Source of the DNA: Synergistaceae bacterium | GTDB lineage: Bacteria; Synergistota; Synergistia; Synergistales; Aminobacteriaceae | Direction: 5' to 3' | Assembly (NCBI GenBank): GCA_017451025.1 | Contig: JAFSSM010000003.1 | Span: 39,872 to 103,871 of the forward strand | Length of the DNA stretch: 64,000 bases | The notes under the pieces: generated by a model | What the model saw: only the letters and a program-made list of their open reading frames with translations | Databases searched by the model: none | What the model was told of the DNA's origin: nothing | Translations under genes and position numbers: made by a program | Shown: one piece after another, positions 17,284-26,053 of the stretch | How positions within the stretch are numbered: position 1 is the first letter of the stretch | Layout of the letters: each line of letters opens with the position of its first letter

Positions 17284-19086
17284 ATGAAAACTGTACTGCG
17301 TGTAATTGTTGCTGCCATTCTTTGGGCGGCAGGGCTTCTTGTGCCTGAATTTAGCTTAGCGTTTTTCCTGGCGGCGTATCTTCTGGCGGGCTATGACGTT
17401 CTGCTCGAAGCACTTCAAGGCATAAAAGAACGCGAAATCTTCGACGAATGCTTCTTGATGGCTATCGCTACGATCGGGGCAATCTTTCTGAAGGAGTACT
17501 CCGAAGCCTGCGCAGTTATGATCCTCTACCAGACCGGCGAACTGTTCCAGGATTACGCCTCCGACAAATCCAGAGACACCATCACGAAACTTCTTGACCT
17601 GCGTCCTGATTACGCAAACCTTGAAGGGAAGGGCAAGGTCGACCCCCGAAGTGTTGATACCGGCAGCGTAATTATCGTCAAGCCCGGCGAAAGAATCCCG
17701 ATTGACGGCGTAATTCTTGAGGGACATTCCGCGCTGGACACCAGTGCTCTCACCGGAGAAAGTCTGCCCCGTGAAATTCAGGCAGGGCAGGAAGTCCTGA
17801 GCGGGTGCGTAAATTTGTCGGGAGTTCTTCGCGTGAAGACTACGAGGGAGTTTCAGGCATCAGCAGCTTCCAGAATAATTGAGCTTGTCGAGAATGCCTC
17901 GTCCCGCAAAGCCAGAACCGAAAATTTTATTACACGTTTTGCCCGTGTATACACTCCTGCGGTCTGCGCGTGTGCCTTACTTATCGTGCTTATCCCTTCT
18001 GCCCTGAACCCTGAAGGCTTCAAGATTTGGCTGTACAGAGCGTTGACGTTTCTGGTCATAAGCTGTCCGTGTGTGCTGGTGATAAGCGTACCGCTGACTT
18101 TCTTTGCGGCAATCGGCGGAGCAGGCAGGGCCGGGATTTTGGTGAAAGGCTCGAATTTCCTCGAGGCCCTCGCTAAAACTTCCTGCGTGGTGTTCGACAA
18201 GACAGGTACGCTCACGCGCGGAGTATTTGAGGTAGTTGCTGTTCACCCCGAAGTTCTGGACGAAACCGAGCTGCTTCACTTGGCCGCACACGTTGAGCGT
18301 TATTCGTCGCACCCTGCAGGGCTTGCGCTCAGAAGGGCATATCCTGATGAGTCGGACTCCTGTGTTGTAGACGAGGCAGAGGAAATTGCGGGCTATGGTG
18401 TCCGTGCGGTCGTGAACGGAAAGATTATCTGCGTCGGCAACTCGAAATTGATGGAGAAAGTCGGGGCAAAGTGGCATCCCTGCACAAAATCTTCCGGCAC
18501 GGTTATTCACGTTGCGGTTGACGGAGAATACGCCGGTCATGTGGTTATCTCTGATGTGGTGAAGGAAACTTCGCGCGAGGCAGTTATTGCGCTTAGAGAA
18601 GAGGGCATTTCCAGAATAGTGATGCTGACGGGAGACACACATAATATCGCAGAAAAGATTGGCGGGTCTGTGGGAATAAGCGAGGTGTATTCGGAGCTTC
18701 TGCCTGCGGATAAAGTAGCTAAGGTCGAAGAGTTTTCGGCGGGCGGAGGTGTTGCGTTTGTCGGCGACGGAATAAACGATGCTCCTGTTATTGCGCGGGC
18801 AGATGTGGGTATAGCGATGGGTGCTCTGGGGAGTGATGCGGCGGTTGAGGCGGCGGATATAGTCCTGATGAATGATGACCCGCTGAAAGTCGCTGAAGCG
18901 GTGAGAATTTCACGGAAGTGTATGCGCATTGTCCGGCAGAATATCGCGTTCAGTGTCGGGGTAAAGGTGCTGTGCCTGGTGCTCGGTGCTCTGGGACTGG
19001 CGGGAATGCCTCTAGCGGTGTTCGCTGATGTCGGGGTTATGGTGCTGGCTGTGGTGAATGCACTTCGGGCTATGCTACAATCTTGA
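17284..19086 (+). CDS. P1B-type heavy-metal ATPase (Zn/Cd/Co class)
   Basis: The 600-residue protein exports divalent metal ions with ATP. It has the actuator LTGES near residue 158, the membrane metal site SCPCVLVI near 260, the phosphorylation site DKTGT near 306, the SSHP of the nucleotide domain and the hinge GDGINDAP near 496. There is no N-terminal heavy-metal-associated domain, so it is a short form. The CPC motif plus the HP locus favours zinc, cadmium or cobalt export, but the metal cannot be fixed from sequence. It stands alone between a terminator and patB. Confidence 0.88.
   Translation: MKTVLRVIVAAILWAAGLLVPEFSLAFFLAAYLLAGYDVLLEALQGIKEREIFDECFLMAIATIGAIFLKEYSEACAVMILYQTGELFQDYASDKSRDTITKLLDLRPDYANLEGKGKVDPRSVDTGSVIIVKPGERIPIDGVILEGHSALDTSALTGESLPREIQAGQEVLSGCVNLSGVLRVKTTREFQASAASRIIELVENASSRKARTENFITRFARVYTPAVCACALLIVLIPSALNPEGFKIWLYRALTFLVISCPCVLVISVPLTFFAAIGGAGRAGILVKGSNFLEALAKTSCVVFDKTGTLTRGVFEVVAVHPEVLDETELLHLAAHVERYSSHPAGLALRRAYPDESDSCVVDEAEEIAGYGVRAVVNGKIICVGNSKLMEKVGAKWHPCTKSSGTVIHVAVDGEYAGHVVISDVVKETSREAVIALREEGISRIVMLTGDTHNIAEKIGGSVGISEVYSELLPADKVAKVEEFSAGGGVAFVGDGINDAPVIARADVGIAMGALGSDAAVEAADIVLMNDDPLKVAEAVRISRKCMRIVRQNIAFSVGVKVLCLVLGALGLAGMPLAVFADVGVMVLAVVNALRAMLQS
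19073..19081 (+). promoter_or_regulatory. Extended -10 promoter TGC-TACAAT for patB
   Basis: The nonamer lies over the last codons of the metal ATPase gene, about 32 bases before the patB ATG. It matches the element at 12456 and 55981. Confidence 0.4.
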
Positions 19087-19113
19087 AATTATACGCGATA
19101 AGGAGAATCTCTT

Positions 19114-20304
19114 ATGAAATATGACTTTACGACAGTGCATAAACGTTTTCACACAGGCTCCGGCAAATGGAACACGCTGGAGAAGTTCGGCGTTAAGGAG
19201 TCAGAGGACATAATTCCGTTCTCGGTTGCGGATATGGAGTTCGTAACTGCTCCGGAAATTGTCGAAGCCATCAAGCACGAACTTGACACGTCGATAATGG
19301 GCTATGCTAATCCTACGGACGGGTACCTTGAGTCGGTGTGTGAGTGGTTCAAGTCGCGGCACAACTGGGAGCCTAAACCCGAATGGATGCTCAGCACGCA
19401 GGGAGTGGTCAATGCATTTTTCGAGGCGGTCAGGGTCTTCACGGAGAAGGGCGACGGAATAATAATAACTACACCTGTCTATCACCCGATGTATATGGCC
19501 GCAACAAACAACGGGCGCAAACTCATAGACTGCCCGATGACTCACGAAGGCGCTCACTACGGAATAGATTTCGAGGCACTGGAACAGGCAGCATCAGACC
19601 CTCAGGCGAAAATGCTGCTGCTGTGCAGTCCTCACAATCCCTGCGGGAGAGTCTGGACGCGCGAAGAACTGGAACGTATAGCGTATGTCTGCCTTAAGCA
19701 CAATGTTCTGGTTGTGTCTGACGAGATACACTGCGACCTGCTGATGCCGGGACACACTCACACGGTGTTTGCGAGTCTGGGTGAAGAGGTAGCGCAAAAT
19801 TGCCTTGTGCTCACTGCACCGAGCAAGACGTTCAACATTGCGGGGCTGCAGACTTCCACTGCGTTCATTCCGAACCAGAAATTGCGGGAGAAATATTTTG
19901 CGGCCTTAAAGCTCCTGAATCCTAACCCTAAGTGCAACATTCTGGGGTATTGTGCGGCGGAGGCAGCGTACAGGAATTGTGCGGGGTGGCTTGATGAGTG
20001 CCTGAAGGTTATTGACGCGAACAGGAAGACAGTTGTTGAGTTTATGGCGCGGGAATTTCCGCAAGTGAAGGTTACGGAGCTTGAGGGGACATATCTTCTG
20101 TGGATGGACCTTAATGCGTTTGGGCTGGACTATCGGGAAATCGAGAGAATTAATCGTGAGGAAGCAAGATTATTCTTCGACGAGGGATATGTGTTCGGCG
20201 AAAAGGGGAAGGGCTTTGAGAGGTGGAACTTGGCCTGTCCGACGAGATATATTCGCGAGGCATTAGAGAGGTTCAGGGGAGCGTACAGCAGGTACGTGAA
20301 GTAG
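19114..20304 (+). CDS. patB: MalY/PatB-type PLP enzyme (cystathionine beta-lyase family)
   Basis: The 396-residue fold-type I aminotransferase-like protein has CSPHNPCGR, SDEIHCDL and the PLP lysine in APSKTFNIAGLQTS. Members of this family mostly cleave C-S bonds in cystathionine or cysteine, and some act as aminotransferases. A good ribosome binding site (AAGGAG) precedes the ATG. No methionine pathway neighbour helps to decide the substrate. Confidence 0.88.
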   Translation: MKYDFTTVHKRFHTGSGKWNTLEKFGVKESEDIIPFSVADMEFVTAPEIVEAIKHELDTSIMGYANPTDGYLESVCEWFKSRHNWEPKPEWMLSTQGVVNAFFEAVRVFTEKGDGIIITTPVYHPMYMAATNNGRKLIDCPMTHEGAHYGIDFEALEQAASDPQAKMLLLCSPHNPCGRVWTREELERIAYVCLKHNVLVVSDEIHCDLLMPGHTHTVFASLGEEVAQNCLVLTAPSKTFNIAGLQTSTAFIPNQKLREKYFAALKLLNPNPKCNILGYCAAEAAYRNCAGWLDECLKVIDANRKTVVEFMAREFPQVKVTELEGTYLLWMDLNAFGLDYREIERINREEARLFFDEGYVFGEKGKGFERWNLACPTRYIREALERFRGAYSRYVK

Positions 20305-20314
20305 AGTTAATTTT

Positions 20315-20349
20315 GCGGGAGTGCTGGTGATATTGGTGCTCCCGCTTTG
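20315..20349 (+). terminator. Weak intrinsic terminator after patB
   Basis: GCGGGAG and CTCCCGC form a 7-bp stem around a 17-base loop, followed by only three T. It may instead be a protective hairpin. Confidence 0.45.
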
Positions 20350-20374
20350 AGAATAACGAAGGGAGAATTTGACA

Positions 20375-21387
20375 ATGGCAGAAAATCTTAGTACAACCAC
20401 GAGCCACAATTATGCCCAAAATTCAGCATAATAGTTCCAGCTTATAACTGCGGAAAGTACATAGCCAAAGCACTGGACAGCCTCATCAATCAAGACATTC
20501 CCGAAAGAAACTATGAAATAATCATCACCGATGACGGTTCAACCGACGACACCGCCTCAATCTGCGATTCCTATGCACAAAAATTCCCGTTCATTCACGT
20601 AATACACACCGCCAATCACGGCCCAAGCCATGCACGCAATGTCGCCCTTCCTCAGTGCAGGGGAGAATATATTACGTTCTGCGATGCTGACGATTTCGTA
20701 TCGCCGCATATGCTCTCAGCCATCACTAAAATAGCTGATACATATAACCCTGATGTTATCACGTGGAGATTCCTCACAGACAAGGATTTTATGGTTGAAG
20801 GCTGGCCTGCATACAATGAGACTCAAGCTGTCCTCTCAGACGCAGAAGATTTATGTTACAGAATACTTCTCGATAATGTAATCGGCGGTTTTACTCCCAC
20901 AAAAGCACTGCGCCGCGAAATCATAGGGGACACTAAATTTGACGAAAGCCTGAGCTACTGTGAGGATGTGGAGTTATTCATCAGACTGCTCAACGGACGG
21001 GAAGACTTGCGGGTATGTTTCACTGATTACCGCATTTATTGCTACGTTTATCACAAAAACATCGGACAGACCAGAAATCCGGCACAATCTCACACACAAG
21101 ACGGTTTTCCTAGAGTTCTTCATGCCTGCATCAAAATGCTAGACATACCAGGCTTGAATAACAGACTCAGCAAACTTGTTAAAAGGCGTATGTATTCCCA
21201 AGCCCTCGCAACGCTCTGGAGAAGGCCGGTAAAACAGACTCCAGAAGTTTATTCAGAACTTAGGCAGTTTATCAAGAAATACGCAGCGGATTTTTACTCA
21301 TCTGAAACAGTCCCTTTATGGAAAAAAATTGCACTCATGATTGTGCATATTCTGGCAGTCTTTCATGTTCATAAACCATCGCTGTGA
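20375..21387 (+). pseudogene. Family 2 glycosyltransferase with a frameshift near its start
   Basis: A well-formed start (GGGAG then ATG at 20375) opens a frame of 18 codons that ends at TAA 20429 to 20431. The GT-A domain lies one frame over, from about 20419, with SIIVPAYNCGKY, ITDDGSTDDT and FCDADDFVS, and runs to 21387. That frame has a stop at 20389 and no start codon before 20710, which is inside the domain. One extra A in the AAAA run at 20418 to 20421 would join the two parts. It may be a sequencing or assembly indel, a true pseudogene, or slippage. Role if intact: addition of a sugar to surface polysaccharide. Confidence 0.75.
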
Positions 21388-21432
21388 TTTGCTGTATACT
21401 ATTGCGAAATTTCCCAAAGGAGAGATAACAAT

Positions 21433-22479
21433 TTGCTCACAAGCATTATCGCTTTCGTTATAGTTATAGCCGTATGCGTAATCGTCCATGAATACGGCCA
21501 CTACATCACCGCAAAAATACTCGGCGTTCAGGTTCACGAGTTCGCCTTCGGAATGGGTCCTGTAGTTCTACAGCGCAAGGCCAGGAACAATATGCTGTGG
21601 TCTTGGCGGTTATTCCCAGTCGGAGGCTTCTGCAGGCTCGCAGGTATGGACGAAGAAGAAGACGGCGAGAGAATAATTCACGGAATGGGCTTCAACGAAC
21701 AACCAGCCTGGAAGAGATTCCTGATTCTCCTCAACGGCTCCGCCTTCAACATTCTGCTTGCTGTCGTCCTGATGGCGTTATTCCTGTGGGGACACGGCAT
21801 CCTCAACATGGACAGCACCAGAATCGGCGAAATTATGCCCGGTTTCCCGTCGGAGCAGGCAGGACTCAGAGTCGGCGACGAAATTCTTGCGGTCAACGGC
21901 AAAACTGCGGCCAAGTGGCGCGAAATGTCCGAACTTATCCGCACAGAAAGCACAATTAATCCCGACCTCACCCTCATTGTACGTCGCGGAGAAGATACCC
22001 TCACATTAACCGTCAATGTCCCCAATAACGAGGAATACGGCCGTCCTATGCTGGGTGTGTCCCCGTCTTACACTCAATACGGATTCATTCAGGCATGCAG
22101 AAGTTCTCTAAGCTACACCTACAGAATGACTAAGCTGATGCTTCAGGGACTCGCTGAATTTGTGCTCGGCCGCCAGGAAGCCGACGTAACCGGCCCCGTC
22201 GGAATTGCCTCAATGTCGGGACGCGCAATGCAGTCCGGCTTCTGGGATTTCCTTACGTTCATTGCGATTATTGCCCTGAATCTCGGCATTCTGAATCTTT
22301 TTCCGATACCTGCCCTCGACGGAGGAAGACTGCTCTTCACGCTCCTCGAGATAATCACGCGAAGAAGGCTTCCCGAGAAAATCGAGAACTGGATTCACAC
22401 TGCGGGCTTCGTGGTGCTAATTTCCTTGATGGTGCTCATAACCTGCAAGGACGTGTACACTCTTTTCCTCACACATTAG
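21433..22479 (+). CDS. rseP: RIP site-2 metalloprotease RseP
   Basis: The 348-residue intramembrane protease has the zinc motif HEYGH at residues 19 to 23, a single PDZ domain near residues 115 to 190 and the C-terminal NLFPIPALDGGRLLF with the third ligand. It cleaves anti-sigma factors or signal-peptide remnants within the membrane. The start is TTG 21433, preceded by AAAGGAGAG. ispG follows after 3 bases, an arrangement found in many bacteria, usually with dxr upstream; dxr is not here. Confidence 0.92.
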   Translation: MLTSIIAFVIVIAVCVIVHEYGHYITAKILGVQVHEFAFGMGPVVLQRKARNNMLWSWRLFPVGGFCRLAGMDEEEDGERIIHGMGFNEQPAWKRFLILLNGSAFNILLAVVLMALFLWGHGILNMDSTRIGEIMPGFPSEQAGLRVGDEILAVNGKTAAKWREMSELIRTESTINPDLTLIVRRGEDTLTLTVNVPNNEEYGRPMLGVSPSYTQYGFIQACRSSLSYTYRMTKLMLQGLAEFVLGRQEADVTGPVGIASMSGRAMQSGFWDFLTFIAIIALNLGILNLFPIPALDGGRLLFTLLEIITRRRLPEKIENWIHTAGFVVLISLMVLITCKDVYTLFLTH

Positions 22480-22482
22480 GCC

Positions 22483-23580
22483 ATGAACAGCACAAGACAG
22501 GTAAAAATTAATGATTTAACGATTGGCGGAAATGCGCCGGTCAGAGTCGAAAGTATGCTCAAAATTTCGCTGGATAAACGTGAAGAATGTTTAGCCCAGT
22601 GTGAAAGATTGATTGATGCAGGTTGCGAGATGGCACGTGCCGCGTTGCCTGACAAGAAATACGCAGAAGACTTGAAGCACCTCGTCGCCAACACTAAGCT
22701 GGTGATTATGGCGGACATACACTTCGATCCTGCGCTGGCTATTCTCGCAATGGAGGCAGGCTGCCGCGCGATCAGGATTAATCCCGGAAATATGCCGCTG
22801 GACAGGCTGCACGACGTAATCACTACGGCAAAGAATCTCGGAGTGGTAATCAGGATTGGCGCAAACGGCGGGAGCATTTCCGGAATGCAGTTAGCGCAGG
22901 CCGGAGGAGACAGGGCAAAGGGACTCTTCCTTGCTGTGTGCGAGCAGGCAGAATTATTGTTGAGCCACGACTTCACGAACATGATACTTTCGGCCAAGTC
23001 GTCGAGCGTCCCTGAGTGCATACGCGCCAACGAGCTTATCGCCGAAAAGTATCCGGAATTTCCCATGCACATTGGTCTGACTGAGGCAGGACCGGGCGAC
23101 GGCGGAGTAGTTAAGGGCACGGCGTGTATCTCTGCGCTGCTTATGCGCGGAATAGGCGACACATTGAGGGTATCGCTGACTGATGAACCCGAACGCGAAG
23201 TGAAGGTTGGCTACGAAATCCTGAAGGCATTAGAACTTCGGAAGAGAGGAGTTAATCTCATTTCGTGTCCTACTTGCGGAAGAAGAAGGGCTGACGTAAT
23301 GAATCTGGTGAAGATCGTCGAGCCGATGCTTGCCGGATTGCCCGACGGAGTGAGCGTTGCGGTGATGGGGTGTGAGGTCAACGGCCCGAAGGAAGCGCGT
23401 CATGCACAATTCGGGATTGCCGGGACGCCGGGAGGGGCTGTGCTGTTCAAGGAGGGTAAGCCCGCAGGAGAGTACTCGTTCTCTGAGCTTGAGGAAGTAT
23501 TGCCGAAATTCTTTTCAGAAGGAGATAGCCGAACTCTCCGAAGTAATGAACGTCAACATCACCATATACAGCATCAATGA
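22483..23580 (+). CDS. ispG: 4-hydroxy-3-methylbut-2-enyl diphosphate synthase
   Basis: IspG makes HMBPP from MEcPP in the MEP isoprenoid pathway with a 4Fe-4S cluster. The 365-residue protein has MADIHFDPALA, RINPGN, and the three cluster cysteines in SCPTCGRR and MGCEVNGPKEA. The last 18 or so residues (after FFSEG) are basic and histidine-rich with no obvious homology, as if the C-terminus reads into new sequence. A small overlapping ORF sits in another frame at the end. Confidence 0.93.
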   Translation: MNSTRQVKINDLTIGGNAPVRVESMLKISLDKREECLAQCERLIDAGCEMARAALPDKKYAEDLKHLVANTKLVIMADIHFDPALAILAMEAGCRAIRINPGNMPLDRLHDVITTAKNLGVVIRIGANGGSISGMQLAQAGGDRAKGLFLAVCEQAELLLSHDFTNMILSAKSSSVPECIRANELIAEKYPEFPMHIGLTEAGPGDGGVVKGTACISALLMRGIGDTLRVSLTDEPEREVKVGYEILKALELRKRGVNLISCPTCGRRRADVMNLVKIVEPMLAGLPDGVSVAVMGCEVNGPKEARHAQFGIAGTPGGAVLFKEGKPAGEYSFSELEEVLPKFFSEGDSRTLRSNERQHHHIQHQ

Positions 23581-23713
23581 CGCTGGCAAGGCCTTAATCG
23601 AAATGTCCTGCTCTGAGCATCTCCGCATCGTACCGCAAAGTCCCGATGTACCAGAAGCAGGTAATGTTCCTGACTCCATACTCTCACTCTTCCTGAAGTC
23701 AGACAGCAATTAA
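23546..23713 (+). CDS. Small hypothetical protein overlapping the end of ispG
   Basis: A 55-residue ORF begins at ATG 23546 inside the 3' end of ispG in another frame and continues 133 bases past it. Its frame is also open upstream (FQKEIAELSEV) behind an AAGGAG at 23519. The product is soluble with no recognised domain. It could be a real small gene or the former 3' part of a frameshifted reading frame. A terminator follows directly. Confidence 0.35.
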   Translation: MNVNITIYSINDAGKALIEMSCSEHLRIVPQSPDVPEAGNVPDSILSLFLKSDSN

Positions 23714-23725
23714 CTTGATTGACGG

Positions 23726-23756
23726 CCTCCCTCATTAACGGGGGAGGTTATTTGTC
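23726..23756 (+). terminator. Intrinsic terminator after ispG
   Basis: GCCTCCC and GGGGAGGT form a 7-bp stem around a loop, followed by TATTTG. It also faces the end of the convergent mcrC remnant. Confidence 0.7.
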
Positions 23757-23757
23757 A

Positions 23758-24460
23758 TTACTGCATGAACCGTTCCGCAATTCCGTTTAGCTGTTCACGA
23801 ATACCCTCGAAATCCCCGCCCAAATCCAATGTGCGCACAATTATCTTGTTGCCGCTCATAATGTGTGATAGTACTTTGCATCGATAATAAGTGTCTTATC
23901 TCCATATGTCAGCATTACATCACTACGCATAACCGGGAGTATGTCCCTTATGTCATCGTCAAGCTGCCAGGCTATATGTGAAGCACTCGCCCGTATCTGC
24001 GGAAACTCCTTGCGGAAATATTCCAGTATGAATTTCTCGTAGAGATGGTGCAGTCTTTGTTCATCGAGAAAGTCCATCATCTTGATAGTTCCTTCTTTCG
24101 TGAGCGCGAAATGTCCGCCTTCAGCAGAATCACAACAACGGACTTGATTATCCTGTTCATGTACGAGTTTACGGAGAAATCATCGTACGTACACACCATC
24201 TGCCGGCGCAATATTGAGCGTGTCTTTATGGACGCGGTTACATCAATCTTTCCGCGAAGGGACGACAGAGCTTCGGTGTCAGGAATGTATTCACGGCCAA
24301 GTCCCCGCTTTATCTGAGTGCTTATCCCGCGTGCAAGAACCGCCGCAAAAAGTTCTGCCGTGTTGCTGAAATCTTCAGCCCCAAGCCTCTTGCAGCCCTG
24401 CTCATTCAGGACGCTAAAAGCATAGGCCAGCATGTAGTAGATGTTCTGTATCTTTACCAC
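23758..24460 (-). pseudogene. mcrC: Decayed mcrC (McrBC restriction nuclease subunit)
   Basis: Three consecutive McrC fragments lie in different frames. The first (24460 to 24077) has IQNIYYMLAYAF, SLRGKIDV and MNRIIK. The second (24080 to 23856) has LHHLYEKFILEY and the PD-(D/E)XK end LIIDAKYY. The third (23859 to 23758, 33 residues) has the C-terminal KIIVRTLDLGGDF pattern. Family alignment from memory puts tens of residues missing at both joints. At each joint the stop of one piece overlaps the ATG of the next (ATGA). McrC supplies the nuclease that cuts modified DNA; this copy should not work. Confidence 0.82.
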
Positions 24461-25369
24461 GTCAGAGCATTCCTCAACTTAACACTGCATTCCTCGACCT
24501 TGCGCGGATCATCAAACCAGTATTCGCGCAATAGAGGAATAATTTCGTACTCAACTATTCCGGACAATCTTTCGTCAGTCAGTTCGTCGGGGCTTATGTC
24601 GAAGAACGCAAAACGTCTCCTCAATGCGTAATCTACCATAGCGAGGCTTCGGTCCGCAGTGTTCATCATTCCGATGATGTAAACGTTATCAGGGACAGAG
24701 AACATCTCGTCGGAATACAGGAGCTGAATCTTGTTGCGGCTGCCTCTCTTGTCGCATTCAATCAGCATGAACAGTTGCGGAAGGCCGGTATCCCACAATG
24801 AAGTCCTCATAGGAATAGCTTTGATGAAACTGTAAACGCTCGATGTCCTTCTCTCCCATCATGGAGTAGGCAAGACGTTTAGCGAGATATGTTTTGCCAA
24901 CGCCTGGTGCTCCCTGAAGAATGATGTTCTTCTTGTTACGCAGAAGTCCTGTTAGCGCATTATATAAATCCCGGCTGACGAAAACCTCACTCAAAAAATC
25001 ATCAGCAGTGTAAGGCGGGTAATCTATTATGGGTGCATCTTCTCCAGAACCGTATTCTACGATGACCCTGCCAAGAATCTCGGAGCGTCTCTGTTTTGCG
25101 AAGATGACATCACCAGGCTTCATGACATTAGCGAACTCCCAAAGAGCTAGAGAGGTGTTCGTGTATTTTGACCCTCGTCCGTACAGCTCAAGGAGTTTTT
25201 TCTTGATTGCCTCCCTGTCTGCATAATCACGGATATTGCCAAGATCTGGCTATGCAAGCCTTATAACTCCGCGCTCATAGAAACTGTTCCACATGCAGGC
25301 ATTTTCACCTGCTGTACATGCCCAATAATGAACTACTTCAACATCTGCATCACCTAGAGCGTTATTCAT
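24454..25369 (-). pseudogene. mcrB: Decayed mcrB (GTPase subunit of McrBC)
   Basis: The frame opens at ATG 25369, but an in-frame TAG at 25252 to 25250 interrupts it where the family has a tryptophan-like position (RLA*PDLGNI). The AAA+ part then has Walker A QGAPGVGKT and FHQSYSYEDFIVGYRP. It jumps near 24780 to LIECDKRGSRN in another frame, losing the Walker B region, and ends with MNTADRSLAMVDYALRRRFAFF. So there is one nonsense codon, one internal deletion and one frameshift. The 3' end overlaps mcrC by 7 bases, as in intact systems. Confidence 0.85.
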
Positions 25370-25958
25370 TGTTGTCTATCGTTCTTATCACCCTGCAAGG
25401 CACTCCTGCCGCAAAACTGTTCGCCGGAATATCACGCGTAACTACACTCCCTGCTCCAATCACACACCCATCACCGATTGTTACCCCGCCGGTTACCGTA
25501 ACGCTTCCTGCGAGCCAGCAGTTATTGCCAATCGTGATGGGCTTCGCGTACTCCAGAATATACCCTTCTCCGCCGTCATCGTGTCTGGCGTTGCGTTCCT
25601 GCCACCTCATGGGGTGCATCGGAGTCAGCAGTGAGACGTTCGTCCCGGCCATAACGTTATCGCCGATTCTCACAGGGCACACGTCAAGCACAGTGAAGTT
25701 GAAGTTGGCGTAAAAGCCCTTGCCTATGTAGGTATTAATTCCGTAATCAAAGTATATCGGCCCCTGAAGGTAAGTATAGCCGTCCATATGGCAGTAAGGC
25801 AGAAGTTCTCTCAGTATAGCATTGCGTCCTGTCTCGTCGGTGTCATACAGCCGGTTATAGTCCATACACAGACGGTGTGCTTTCGTCCTCAGCAGGTACA
25901 GTTCATCATCCGCAGGATTGTAGAGTTCCCCGCGCGTCATCTTTTCGCGTTCGTTCAT
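25362..25958 (-). CDS. Maltose/galactoside-type O-acetyltransferase (left-handed beta-helix)
   Basis: The protein belongs to the LbH acetyltransferases that move acetyl from acetyl-CoA to sugar hydroxyls. The N-terminal MAC domain has MTRGELYNPADDEL; then come YFDYGINTYIGKGFYAN, the catalytic histidine in TPMHPMRW, and the hexapeptide coils GNNCWLAGSVTVTGG and GDGCVIGAGSVV. I start at the ATG at 25958, where family members begin (198 residues), though the frame is open to 26018 and no strong ribosome site decides. Its stop overlaps the mcrB start by 8 bases. Confidence 0.82.
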   Translation of the reverse strand: MNEREKMTRGELYNPADDELYLLRTKAHRLCMDYNRLYDTDETGRNAILRELLPYCHMDGYTYLQGPIYFDYGINTYIGKGFYANFNFTVLDVCPVRIGDNVMAGTNVSLLTPMHPMRWQERNARHDDGGEGYILEYAKPITIGNNCWLAGSVTVTGGVTIGDGCVIGAGSVVTRDIPANSFAAGVPCRVIRTIDNNE

Positions 25959-26053
25959 AAGATTTTCACACGCCTTTATATGAGTATTAGAGTATAATTC
26001 TAGCATCAATCCATTCACAATTTATTTCACTTCCGAAAGGAGAATTTTTCGCA

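Noticed and set aside
23758..24460. mcrC pieces as a deliberately split, translationally coupled nuclease
   Set aside because: The ATGA overlaps are attractive, but conserved segments between the pieces seem absent and mcrB has a nonsense codon, so decay is simpler.
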